A stretch of 64,000 bases of DNA from Rheinheimera sp. D18 (lineage in GTDB: Bacteria; Pseudomonadota; Gammaproteobacteria; Enterobacterales; Alteromonadaceae), in contig NZ_CP037745.1 of NCBI RefSeq assembly GCF_004345025.1, forward strand, positions 2,046,001-2,110,000, given 5' to 3'. Positions 25,947 through 34,724 of this stretch are shown piece by piece. A model generated the notes under the pieces. It searched no databases. It saw only the letters and a program-made list of their open reading frames with translations, and had not been told where the DNA came from. Position 1 is the stretch's first letter. The number at the start of each line of letters is the position of its first letter. A program made the position numbers and the translations under genes.

Positions 25947-26624
25947 TTAATACTCCGGGTCAGCACGTGTTTTAAGTAAGTTGTCAGACACATCATGCAC
26001 CATCACCGGCCATGAAAACTGCTCTACATTAATTTGCACCACTAAAGGGTGTTGCCGACGCTTAATACCATCGTATTCGGTAAACCAGGCTCTGGGTTCA
26101 AACTGAACCGAAGAAAGCGGATCGCTGCCGATTTCTCGGTCTGTCAGGCTGGGCCAGCCAAAATACTCGAAATTGATACTTTGCTTGCCTTGAAACAGAA
26201 CAAGTCTGTACGAAAAGGGTAATTGTTGGCCAGCTTCAGCTAATAATGTCTCTGCAATCACGGCTTCCTCATACACCAACTGGCTGGAGCCGTCAGGCAG
26301 GCTTTCTTTGAACAACCGATATACAGCAGGTGAGCCTGGTGCTTGCACAGAGGTATGACTTACAGCTGTAAAACCATCTTCTTTACCCAAAAAATAAAAG
26401 GCATATTGTTGTCCGGAAATAACCATGTGCGGAAAGGTTTTAGTCAATACCCGGTTGGTAAGCTGCCAGGCGGCGTAGTCGGTCATCGCGGTTTGAAAAC
26501 GGATTCGCGTTTTTTGCCAGTTATCCTGAAAATACTGAAACACCATAGCGCCACTTATCACCAACATGCTCAATAATATCAGAGTGATTAACACCTCTAT
26601 CAGGGTAAAGCCGCGCTGTTTCAA
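25947..26624 (-). CDS. gspJ: GspJ-like minor pseudopilin
   Basis: The 225-residue protein starts with the short leader KQRG and the type III signal GFTLIEVLITLILLSMLV with Glu at +5. The body contains VYRLFKESLPDGSSQLVYEE and the C-terminal WPVMVHDVSDNLLK. The start is a TTG at 26624, six bases after AAGGA, and overlaps the gspI stop (TTGA). GspJ joins GspI and GspK in the tip complex. Processing needs a prepilin peptidase that is not encoded in this window. Confidence 0.8.
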   Translation of the reverse strand: MKQRGFTLIEVLITLILLSMLVISGAMVFQYFQDNWQKTRIRFQTAMTDYAAWQLTNRVLTKTFPHMVISGQQYAFYFLGKEDGFTAVSHTSVQAPGSPAVYRLFKESLPDGSSQLVYEEAVIAETLLAEAGQQLPFSYRLVLFQGKQSINFEYFGWPSLTDREIGSDPLSSVQFEPRAWFTEYDGIKRRQHPLVVQINVEQFSWPVMVHDVSDNLLKTRADPEY

Positions 26625-27076
26625 AGTACTTCCTTCAGCTCTGGGACATAGGCAAACTCCAGATACTCAAATTGCTCTTGCGCGCTCAGATAACTGACTG
26701 TTACTTTGACACTGTACAACATGTAACGATCCTGATAACGCAGAAACTGGCTGGCTTCAGGGTCAAAACGAGGCACGGGAGGAGCTTTTCGCGACACTTC
26801 AGCAGTCCAGTTAAAGCTTACTTCGAGTAAATTATTTGAACCCGATAACGCCGCGCTCGGAGTCTCCTGCTGTGCATCGAGAATAGCTTTTTGTATATGG
26901 CTCTTAATCGGCTCAATTCGCGCCAGCAACAGCAGTTTATCGGTCGCTTTTTTAGTACCTTGCATAGCGACCTGAAAGGACAGTAATGCACTGGTTACTG
27001 AGGCAAATAATATTACCGCAGCGACAAGCACTTCGATAAGGGTAAAACCTTTATTCCGAGTCAATTCAGAATTCAT
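26621..27076 (-). CDS. gspI: GspI-like minor pseudopilin
   Basis: A 151-residue minor pseudopilin: the leader MNSELTRNKG is followed by FTLIEVLVAAVILFASVTSA with Glu at +5. The start at 27076 gives a normal short leader; the open frame continues upstream but that part overlaps gspH deeply and is unlikely. It overlaps gspH by eleven bases and gspJ by four. The C-terminal half (VSRKAPPVPRFDPEASQFLRY, SYLSAQEQFEYLEF) is a small globular domain as expected. Confidence 0.8.
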   Translation of the reverse strand: MNSELTRNKGFTLIEVLVAAVILFASVTSALLSFQVAMQGTKKATDKLLLLARIEPIKSHIQKAILDAQQETPSAALSGSNNLLEVSFNWTAEVSRKAPPVPRFDPEASQFLRYQDRYMLYSVKVTVSYLSAQEQFEYLEFAYVPELKEVL

Positions 27077-27524
27077 AGTGAATTCCGACTGTTGGCAATT
27101 GATACTCCCGCTGGCGGCTAGGCGCAGAAGCCGGAGCCCAGACAATCTGCGCAACAGACCAAAAGCCGTTAGCGTTTACCGAAAACTCCTGTTTGGCAAA
27201 ATGCAATGTTTCAAATTCATGCTGACGCGGCACCGGGCTTGTATCTGGCTCGGCTCTGGCGGTTAGCCAATATGCAGGCTGTGGTTTAATGGTCAGTACA
27301 TTGCCGTTAAGTTCTATCTCAAATGCAGTCTGATTGTTAAGTGCGTTGAAACGTGCCTGATCTAACAGCGAAAAAACCTGTTCAATTTCTTTTAACTGAC
27401 GGCTGCTGTCCAGTTGCTTGAATGTAATGCCGCCAACCAGGGTAAGGCTCAACCCCATTATTACCATTACAATCATCAGCTCTATCAGTGTAAAACCGCG
27501 GCGGCTGCTATTAGAGATCAACAT
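27066..27524 (-). CDS. gspH: GspH-like minor pseudopilin
   Basis: A 152-residue protein with leader MLISNSSRRG and the segment FTLIELMIVMVIMGLSLTLVGG with Glu at +5. The body includes QLKEIEQVFSLLDQARFNALN, where GspH/FimT proteins carry a similar helix, and a beta-rich C-terminal half. Fourteen bases overlap the end of gspF. The order H-I-J-K matches other type II systems and places it here as the first minor pseudopilin. Confidence 0.8.
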   Translation of the reverse strand: MLISNSSRRGFTLIELMIVMVIMGLSLTLVGGITFKQLDSSRQLKEIEQVFSLLDQARFNALNNQTAFEIELNGNVLTIKPQPAYWLTARAEPDTSPVPRQHEFETLHFAKQEFSVNANGFWSVAQIVWAPASAPSRQREYQLPTVGIHYEF

Positions 27525-28704
27525 TAGTTACCGCAGATATACTCAGCATCATTACCACCACTACAGTGCCGACTATTATCCCCATTACCATTATCAGTAG
27601 CGGCTCAAGCAAATTAAGCAGCCTGCTGACCCATGCATAAAACTGCGTTCTGGAACGATCGGCAATTTCATTAAATACCTGCTCAAGTTCAGCGCTTTCC
27701 TCACCTATGGTTAACAAGGATGCAAAGAACGGCGGAAACAGTGACGTCTCGCCGAGACTACTGGCTAACCCATTGCCACGCCTGATATTGTCTAAAGCGG
27801 CGTTGGTTTCAAATTTAAAGCGTTGGGTTCGCAAGGTTGCGCTGGCCAACTGCAGCACCTTATCTATGGCTAATCCAGCAGACAACATTGTTGCTATAGC
27901 TGAACTAAACCTTATACGCTCGACCATCAGATTAGCCGAACGGACAATAGGCAATCGCTCTTTTGCCCATTGTGTTACCTGCACTATCCGCTGATGATCT
28001 CTATATGAATGCGCCATAGCGCTGAGCAGCACAACAACAACACCAAGGTGAATTTGGTAGCTGACGAAAAAATCACTCACATCTAACAGTAACGACGTAT
28101 ACCAAGGCAAATTTCCCGCGTCCCGGAACAACTGGGACATATTAGGTACAACAAAGTTGAAAATAAATAGCAGCGCCAGAATACAGACAAACAAGATTAC
28201 TGATGGGTACACCAAGGCTTGCTTAATTTTTGCTGACAGTTCAAGTTGATATTTCATTTCCTGCGATAGTTTAGCAAAGGTGTCAGCCAGTTGACCTGTT
28301 TCTTCGGCAATTTTGACCAAACCAATATATAAAGAATCAAATGCAGGATTTGCAGCTAAAGCATCTGACAGCGCATGGCCTTGTTTAATTTCCTGCAGAA
28401 TATTATCCAGCAGATTAGCTAACGCCTGATTTTCAACATTTTGCTGCAAAATTGTCAGTCCGCGGTCGAGGCGTAAACCAGACTTAAGCAACAACGCCAG
28501 CTCTGTAGTAAAAAACTCTATATCTTTTACTGTTAGCGTACTATTTCTAAACGCTAGTTTGTGCTCAAAATGCTGTTTTATTTCAATAATTAGCAAGCCA
28601 TTTGCTTTGAGCTGCTGCTCAGCTTCTTGCTTTGACGCAGCAAACAGGGCAGCTTGTTGTTTCACACCACTTTTGGTGTAAGCAGTATAGGTAAACTTGG
28701 CCAT
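27511..28704 (-). CDS. gspF: GspF-like inner-membrane platform protein
   Basis: A polytopic inner-membrane protein around which the pseudopilus is assembled. The 397 residues comprise two repeated T2SSF domains (about 65-190 and 265-390). The first has FFTELALLLKSGLRLDRGLTIL and the second has IATMLSAGLAIDKVLQLA. Three membrane helices lie near 165-187, 208-228 and 362-385. The ATG overlaps the gspE stop (TAATG). Length and architecture are normal for the family. Confidence 0.9.
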   Translation of the reverse strand: MAKFTYTAYTKSGVKQQAALFAASKQEAEQQLKANGLLIIEIKQHFEHKLAFRNSTLTVKDIEFFTTELALLLKSGLRLDRGLTILQQNVENQALANLLDNILQEIKQGHALSDALAANPAFDSLYIGLVKIAEETGQLADTFAKLSQEMKYQLELSAKIKQALVYPSVILFVCILALLFIFNFVVPNMSQLFRDAGNLPWYTSLLLDVSDFFVSYQIHLGVVVVLLSAMAHSYRDHQRIVQVTQWAKERLPIVRSANLMVERIRFSSAIATMLSAGLAIDKVLQLASATLRTQRFKFETNAALDNIRRGNGLASSLGETSLFPPFFASLLTIGEESAELEQVFNEIADRSRTQFYAWVSRLLNLLEPLLIMVMGIIVGTVVVVMMLSISAVTNVDL

Positions 28705-30356
28705 TACCCTGCCACCCTTAATACTTCATCCAGTGTCGTAATACCTTTTAGCACTTTAAGAATGCCGTCTTCCAACAGTGTTCTGAAGCCATTTTCTGCA
28801 TTATGTTGTTGAGCTTTATGAATAAATCCAGGCTCCGATATGTGCGCTTTTATGTGGTCGTCGCAACGCAAATATTCAACAATGGCTATACGGCCAGAAT
28901 AACCGGTATTTGCACAGTGCTCGCAACCAACAGCATGTTTAATAGTGATGTCCCGCCCCAGAGTGGCGGTGAGTTTTTTCATATTAAATTGGGTAAACAC
29001 TGCTTCTTTAAACGGTTCAGGCTCAGCACAATGCTGGCAAAGCTGCCTGACAAGGCGTTGTGCTACCACACTTTTAACCGCAGCAGCCAACAGAAAAGGT
29101 TCAACACCTAAATCAACTAGTCGCGTGTATGCACTGGCGGCATCATTGGTATGCAAGGTGCTAAAAACCAGGTGACCGGTTAACGAAGACTGCAAAGCGA
29201 TAGACGCGGTTTCAAGATCACGGATTTCCCCTATCATGATGATATCCGGGTCCTGTCGTACGACGCTTCTGAGTGCTTTTGCAAACGTATAACCGATATC
29301 ACTTTGTACCTGAACCTGATTTACACCGGTTAACTGGTATTCTACGGGATCTTCAATGGTAATTATTTTAATGCCCGGCTCGTTCCTACGGGTAAGAAAA
29401 GAATACAGGCTGGTAGTTTTACCAGATCCCGTTGGGCCAGTGAGTAAAACAACTCCAGACGTTGAGTTGATGTCCTGCATAAGGCACTTTTCGACGTCCG
29501 GTTCTATACCCAGCCTGGAAACATCGTATTCGAGTGATCCTTGCAATAAAAAGCGTAAAACCAGGCTTTCCCCAGTAGCAAGCGGAAGTGCTGACACGCG
29601 GATATCGAGTGACTTACCATCGACACGCATTTCAATTTTGCCATCCTGTGGCCTGCGTTTTTCTGCAATATCCATTCTGGACAATAGTTTTAAGCGGGTA
29701 ACAACCGGCAACAGCATGGCTGGTGTCAAAATATCTGCATCTTGTAATACTCCATCTATGCGATACCTGACACGGCCTTTGTTTGCATAAGGCTCAATAT
29801 GCATATCAGACGCTTTTCTGCGCAAACCTTTAGCTATAAGGCTATTCAGTAAATTTACAGTTGGTGCTTCTGACGCCATTTCCTTAAGGCGCTCTTCTTC
29901 TAAACTGGTCAAACCGGCATCAGAAGGTTGCGTTTGCAGGTTCACCTGTGACGCACGTAAAGCATCAAACTGAATTTCGCTGCACAACGCTAAATGCACT
30001 TTGTGTGGCAAGGAGGCTATAAACTCGTTGACATCAATATTGGATGGGTCACGTAAAATCAAGTAGAGGGTGTCATCTGCGTAGCGGTAAGCAATAATGT
30101 CTAATGCCAGTGCTTCAGCAATTAGCTGCTCAGACAACACCTCTGACATGTCAGTCGTTGTGATTTCATCTTCAATTAAAGGTATACCGAACAAGCGCGC
30201 GTAAAGTCCGGGCAAGAGTTCTGATGACAAACTGCCCAAACGAACCAGAATTTGCTCAAGTTTGCCACCATATTTTTCCTGATACGACAGTGCTTTGTTC
30301 AGGTCCTGCGAGCTGATACCGAAATCTTCAGATAACAGGCTTTCTAGTGTTTTCAT
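28704..30356 (-). CDS. gspE: Type II secretion assembly ATPase (GspE-like)
   Basis: A hexameric ATPase that drives pseudopilus assembly at the cytoplasmic face. The 550-residue protein has an N-terminal GspE domain (about 1-140) and a central domain with MHIEPY and RYRIDGVL. The Walker A GPTGSGKTTSLYS lies near residue 310, the Asp box IEDPVEYQL follows, then the Walker B region MIGEIRDLETASIAL and the His box HLVFSTLHTNDA. A zinc-binding tetracysteine element (CQHC and CEHC) lies near 462-495. It follows gspG by 39 bases. Confidence 0.95.
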   Translation of the reverse strand: MKTLESLLSEDFGISSQDLNKALSYQEKYGGKLEQILVRLGSLSSELLPGLYARLFGIPLIEDEITTTDMSEVLSEQLIAEALALDIIAYRYADDTLYLILRDPSNIDVNEFIASLPHKVHLALCSEIQFDALRASQVNLQTQPSDAGLTSLEEERLKEMASEAPTVNLLNSLIAKGLRRKASDMHIEPYANKGRVRYRIDGVLQDADILTPAMLLPVVTRLKLLSRMDIAEKRRPQDGKIEMRVDGKSLDIRVSALPLATGESLVLRFLLQGSLEYDVSRLGIEPDVEKCLMQDINSTSGVVLLTGPTGSGKTTSLYSFLTRRNEPGIKIITIEDPVEYQLTGVNQVQVQSDIGYTFAKALRSVVRQDPDIIMIGEIRDLETASIALQSSLTGHLVFSTLHTNDAASAYTRLVDLGVEPFLLAAAVKSVVAQRLVRQLCQHCAEPEPFKEAVFTQFNMKKLTATLGRDITIKHAVGCEHCANTGYSGRIAIVEYLRCDDHIKAHISEPGFIHKAQQHNAENGFRTLLEDGILKVLKGITTLDEVLRVAG

Positions 30357-30395
30357 GTTAATTTTTATGCTCTGCTCAGGCGGCTTAAATAACCA

Positions 30396-30785
30396 TTAAT
30401 TAGTAATTACATCTTCGGCATTAGCTTGTCCTGAAGGACCATAAGACATAATCGTAAAGGGACTGTTGTTCAGTCCTGGCGTTTGATACACATAGGGATT
30501 TCCCCATGGATCAAGGGGTACATCTTTAGGTAAGTAGGGACCATCCCAACGTGGATGCTCACTTTTCCTTAACTCGTCAAGACTAACCGGAAAACGCCCT
30601 GTGTCTATGCGAAAGGTGTTCACCGCAGTTTGCAGCATGCTAATTTGAGTTTCCGCAGTTTGCACTCTGGAACTGTCTACTCTTGAAAACATTTGTGGCG
30701 CAACAATTGACGCCAATAACCCCAAAATGACAATTACAATAAGCAATTCTATTAATGTAAAACCCGCTCTCTTTTGCTTTACCAT
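30396..30785 (-). CDS. gspG: Major pseudopilin GspG
   Basis: The main subunit of the type II secretion pseudopilus. The 129-residue protein has the leader VKQKRAG, the FTLIELLIVIVILGLLASIV segment with Glu at +5, and the C-terminal DGPYLPKDVPLDPWGNPYVY that is a hallmark of GspG (calcium site region). The ATG at 30785 lies seven bases after GAGG; a TTG two codons earlier is less likely. It is the first gene of the operon instead of following gspF, and lies opposite a divergent glycosyltransferase gene across about 180 bases. Confidence 0.93.
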   Translation of the reverse strand: MVKQKRAGFTLIELLIVIVILGLLASIVAPQMFSRVDSSRVQTAETQISMLQTAVNTFRIDTGRFPVSLDELRKSEHPRWDGPYLPKDVPLDPWGNPYVYQTPGLNNSPFTIMSYGPSGQANAEDVITN

Positions 30786-30970
30786 ACCCAAACCTCAAAT
30801 CAGACTTTTCTAATGATAATTACATCCTGCTATTAACGTAACTTTGCATTGTGATGCATATCGCGTTGATGCTGCTAGGATACCAAAAACTCACGTTATA
30901 AGTAACATGCTATTTGCGATGAAAAAAAACGGGCAAGTTGATATACTCGGTAAAAAAGTCGAAGTAGTTT

Positions 30971-31900
30971 ATGCCAGCTCTTAGTATTGTCATTCCGCTG
31001 TTTAACAAAGTTAACTCTGTAGCGCGTGCTATTGAGTCTGTTTTGCAGCAAAAGTTTACTGACTTTGAACTTATTGTTGTAAATGATGGTTCTACGGATA
31101 ACAGCACTAAGGCGGTAGCACAATTCTCAGACCCCAGAATTAAGCTGATTGACCAGCCTAATCAAGGCGTGGCAGTGGCGCGAAACAGGGGAGTGTCAGA
31201 GGCCAAAAATGCCTATGTTGCCTTTCTGGATGCCGACGATTGCTATCATCCTGAGTTTTTGCAACGCATAGCTGAACTGGTAAGTATGTATCCGGACGCT
31301 GCTCTTTATAGTTGTCGATTTAATATTGCCGATGAAACAGGTCGCATTTTTACGCCAAAAGGTATATTCGCTGATGGCACTGTTGGCGAGTTGCCGGCAT
31401 TTTTATCTGACTTTAAACGTGACCGGACTATTATCCATCCTTCTTGTATGGCGGTAAATAAAAGCCGGTTTTTAGCTTGTGGCGGTTTCCCAGAGGGCAA
31501 AAAAGTTGGTGAAGATTTGCAGTTGATCCTTCGCATGTCTTTGCTCGGTGCCGTCGTGCATGATCACAGCGTATTAGCAACCATACACCGGGATGCAGAA
31601 AACAGAACGCATCACCGGCTAAAAGCAGAGCCTGCCTGCCATTTACAATATTTTTTGACCGATGATAACTGGCAACAGAACATTTCTGAGCAACAAATTG
31701 CTGCGGTGCATGACTTTGTCAGGCACAACACGCTTTTACATATAGCAGGCGCTGCGCTGCTTGGACAACGCAGCCTGGCCCGTTATTATTGTGCCATGCT
31801 GTGGCAGCAAAGTCCGCGGCAAAGTATCGCAGGTTATTGCATATCCATAGCCCCAAAAGCCATCTTACACTGGTTAAAACGGAGGCGTAACAGTGCTTGA
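30971..31900 (+). CDS. Glycosyltransferase family 2 protein
   Basis: A GT-A fold sugar transferase of 309 residues. Features are the N-terminal SIVIPLFNKVNSVARAIES, the nucleotide site IVVNDGSTDNSTKAV near residue 36, the DxD-type motif FLDADDCYH near 88 and the acceptor-side GGFPEGKKVGEDLQL near 173. The donor and acceptor are unknown. There is no membrane helix. It heads a two-gene plus-strand unit that interrupts the otherwise minus-strand series between the secretion operon and the O-antigen genes. A TATACT lies about 25 bases upstream of the start. Confidence 0.85.
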   Translation: MPALSIVIPLFNKVNSVARAIESVLQQKFTDFELIVVNDGSTDNSTKAVAQFSDPRIKLIDQPNQGVAVARNRGVSEAKNAYVAFLDADDCYHPEFLQRIAELVSMYPDAALYSCRFNIADETGRIFTPKGIFADGTVGELPAFLSDFKRDRTIIHPSCMAVNKSRFLACGGFPEGKKVGEDLQLILRMSLLGAVVHDHSVLATIHRDAENRTHHRLKAEPACHLQYFLTDDNWQQNISEQQIAAVHDFVRHNTLLHIAGAALLGQRSLARYYCAMLWQQSPRQSIAGYCISIAPKAILHWLKRRRNSA

Positions 31901-32741
31901 TCCTCTGGTAACGATATATATACCTACGCACAACCGACCTGAAATGTTAGCGCGGGCGTTAAAAAGTGCCATCGAGCAAGAGTATAGCAATATTGAGATT
32001 ATTGTCGTTGATGATGGTTCAACTGAAGAAAACTATGTAAAAGTTGCCGAACTGTGCAAGCGCTACAACAATGTAATATTGTTGCGGCAACAAACCTCCG
32101 CTGGCGCTTGCGCCGCGCGTAATTTAGCCATTACCACAGCGAGCGGACAGTTTATAACCGGCCTTGATGATGACGATGAATTTCTACCTGGACGCATCAG
32201 CGCTTTTGTTGTTAATTGGCATAAGCTAACCTCGCCGTCACTTTTATGTACCGGATACCGCTTTATACTACCTGGCGGTGCTGTTGTCTGTAGCGGAGGC
32301 ACAGAGCGCAGTATAGATAGAGCCCGCATTTTTCATATAAATGATGTAGGTAATCAGGTTTTTACCCGCACTGCATATTTACGGCAAATTTCTGGTTTCG
32401 ATACAGCTTTAGTAGCGTGTCAGGATTACGATGTATGGATGAGGCTAATAACAACTTTCGGCACAGGCTACCGGCTCGCGCTTGTCAATTATGTAGTGCA
32501 TCAGGAACACGACTCACCACGGATCTCGCAATTTGATAAAAGATTACGGGGCCACAACCAGCTAATCAACAAATACCAGGCCGTTCTGACCACAGAGCAA
32601 TTACGCAGCCAAAGGTTTTTTTGCGCGCTATATGGCGGTGAAAAAAACCTTTGGCGATTGCTTAAACTAAGCGGATGGCGCCATCTGCTGGTACTGGTAA
32701 AATTTATGCTGGCGCGCGCAATGATTAGGCACGACAGTTAA
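31893..32741 (+). CDS. Glycosyltransferase family 2 protein
   Basis: A 282-residue GT-A enzyme with VTIYIPTHNRPEMLARAL, IIVVDDGSTEENY near residue 35 and the metal motif GLDDDDEFLPGR near 88. QDYDVWMRL near 178 is the probable acceptor and base region. The start is GTG at 31893, eight bases after a perfect GGAGG, and it overlaps the preceding GT2 gene by eight bases, so the pair is coupled. It converges on the WbpM-type gene with an eleven-base gap. Its sugar specificity cannot be told. Confidence 0.85.
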   Translation: MLDPLVTIYIPTHNRPEMLARALKSAIEQEYSNIEIIVVDDGSTEENYVKVAELCKRYNNVILLRQQTSAGACAARNLAITTASGQFITGLDDDDEFLPGRISAFVVNWHKLTSPSLLCTGYRFILPGGAVVCSGGTERSIDRARIFHINDVGNQVFTRTAYLRQISGFDTALVACQDYDVWMRLITTFGTGYRLALVNYVVHQEHDSPRISQFDKRLRGHNQLINKYQAVLTTEQLRSQRFFCALYGGEKNLWRLLKLSGWRHLLVLVKFMLARAMIRHDS

Positions 32742-32752
32742 ATTTTAACAGT

Positions 32753-34672
32753 TCAGACAACACGTTTGATCTTGCTACTGCTGTTATCGGTATGATGGGT
32801 CAGCGCAACCAGATCACAATTGCCGTCAGAGGGCATAAATGCAACTTGCTCATTTAGTAATAGCTGGCGAATAGCCTCAACGTCGTAGTTATTACAGGCT
32901 GTTTTTAACATGCCCAATAACTGCTGCATTGCACTCCAGCTTAATGCCGTTTCGTTTGCTTTCATAATCCGCGGGTGATCAGTTTCTTGCTCGTTACCAC
33001 TAATTAAAAGTTCTTCATACAGTTTTTCGCCTGGCCTTAGGCCAGTAAATTGAATTTCAATATCACCGCTGGCGTGCACATCATCTTTTACTTCTAACCC
33101 CATCAAATGCACCATTCTTCGCGCCAAATCAGCTATTTTAACCGGCTCGCCCATATCTAACACAAACACATCACCGCCCTGTCCCATAGCACCGGCCTGA
33201 ATAACCAACTGTGCGGCTTCGGGTATGGTCATAAAATAGCGAATAATATCTTTATGGGTTACGGTGATAGGGCCGCCACGGCGAATTTGCTCGCGAAATA
33301 ACGGCACCACAGAGCCACTTGAACCCAGCACATTACCAAACCTAACCATACAAAACCGCGTGCTACTTTGACGCTGTGATAGGGCCTGAAGCACTAGCTC
33401 AGCCATGCGTTTAGTTGCACCCATAACGTTGGTTGGCCGTACGGCTTTATCAGTAGAAATTAAGACAAAGGTTTCAACACCAGAGTTAATTGCTGCCTCA
33501 GCAGCGCAGTTTGTACCGAAAATATTATTTAGCACACCTTCAGTAACATTAAATTCAACTAAGGGTACATGTTTATACGCCGCAGCGTGATAAACAGTTT
33601 GTACGCCAAATGCGCGCATGACATTTTCTAATAAACTCTGCCGTCTCACCGATCCCATAATAGGAACCAACTTAATATCTAATTGTTGCAACTTGATTAA
33701 CGCAGCAAGCTCCTGTTCAATGCTGTATAACGCAAACTCTGAACATTCAAATAGTACTAGTACTTTGGGTTCATATTTAATAATTTGCCGGCATAACTCT
33801 GAACCAATAGAACCGCCAGCGCCAGTAACCATGACCGCCTTATTAGCAATGTTAGCTAACATTAGTTTATTTTTCGGTGCCACCGAGTCACGGCCTAGCA
33901 AATCTTCTATTTTTACGTCTTGTAATTCATCAATACGCATTGAGCCATCGATTAAATCACTCATTCCAGGTATTGATTGTACTGGAATTGGCAGCTCTTC
34001 TAGCGCATCCAATACTTCTCGGCGTCTTGCTCGACTTGCCGATGGCACTGCCAGCAAAATTCGGTTGATATTGTGGGTTTTTATTAAGTTAGATATTTGG
34101 GTTTGTGCACCAACCGGCATGCCTAATATAGTAGAACGATGCAATGTCGTGTCATCATCAACAAAGACTACCGGGTGATACTGTTCACCATTCATTAATG
34201 CTTGTGCTAGTTGCCTACCCGATGAACCTGCTCCATAAATTAAAACTCGTTCTTTATAGCCATTATTGCGTTGTACCAGAAACATGCGTGCCAATAAACG
34301 TAAACCGCCAGATGACACTAGCGCTAAAATAGCATAAACAAAAATAAGGTTGCCTTTATCGTGGATCTGAAATAAACCAAACAATAATGCAAGAATAAAT
34401 GTACTACTGACTATCCCCGCTAGCACTGCACCTAGTGCATGTTGGCCGATATAGCGAATAACTGCTCTATACAAACCTAATTTAGTGAAAATAAACAACG
34501 TTATTGGCAATGTAATAGCAAAAGCTAGTGCAATTTGCGGTACGTGGTTTAAATTAGTTTGCTGAGTTAAAAAATAACCTGCTACTAATGAGCAAACTAG
34601 TAAAACTATATCGGCACAAACTGAAATTAGCCGCTTAACCGAACGCGGCAAGGCTAGTAACCAAGCTAGCAT
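32753..34672 (-). CDS. UDP-N-acetylglucosamine C6-dehydratase, WbpM/CapD family
   Basis: A 639-residue membrane-bound enzyme that makes UDP-4-keto-6-deoxy-GlcNAc, the precursor of FucNAc, QuiNAc or bacillosamine-type sugars. Four N-terminal membrane helices (about 10-110) are followed by a first Rossmann-like domain (YGAGSSGRQLAQAL near 146) and the catalytic dehydratase domain (VTGAGGSIGSELC near 293). LISTDKAVRPTNVMGATKRM carries the family Met in place of the SDR Tyr, plus Lys. It is the last gene of the minus-strand O-antigen series, a common position for wbpM. Confidence 0.9.
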   Translation of the reverse strand: MLAWLLALPRSVKRLISVCADIVLLVCSLVAGYFLTQQTNLNHVPQIALAFAITLPITLFIFTKLGLYRAVIRYIGQHALGAVLAGIVSSTFILALLFGLFQIHDKGNLIFVYAILALVSSGGLRLLARMFLVQRNNGYKERVLIYGAGSSGRQLAQALMNGEQYHPVVFVDDDTTLHRSTILGMPVGAQTQISNLIKTHNINRILLAVPSASRARRREVLDALEELPIPVQSIPGMSDLIDGSMRIDELQDVKIEDLLGRDSVAPKNKLMLANIANKAVMVTGAGGSIGSELCRQIIKYEPKVLVLFECSEFALYSIEQELAALIKLQQLDIKLVPIMGSVRRQSLLENVMRAFGVQTVYHAAAYKHVPLVEFNVTEGVLNNIFGTNCAAEAAINSGVETFVLISTDKAVRPTNVMGATKRMAELVLQALSQRQSSTRFCMVRFGNVLGSSGSVVPLFREQIRRGGPITVTHKDIIRYFMTIPEAAQLVIQAGAMGQGGDVFVLDMGEPVKIADLARRMVHLMGLEVKDDVHASGDIEIQFTGLRPGEKLYEELLISGNEQETDHPRIMKANETALSWSAMQQLLGMLKTACNNYDVEAIRQLLLNEQVAFMPSDGNCDLVALTHHTDNSSSKIKRVV

Positions 34673-34724
34673 TTAAAGCTCCAAGTATTTTTAGCAATAT
34701 ATTGCAGTGACGCTATTATAACAG

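Noticed and set aside
20556-30785. MSHA-type or type IV pilus biogenesis locus
   Set aside because: GspG-type C-terminus, minor pseudopilins H-I-J-K, and GspC/L/M-like proteins fit type II secretion; no MshM ATPase, MshN or major pilin gene is present.
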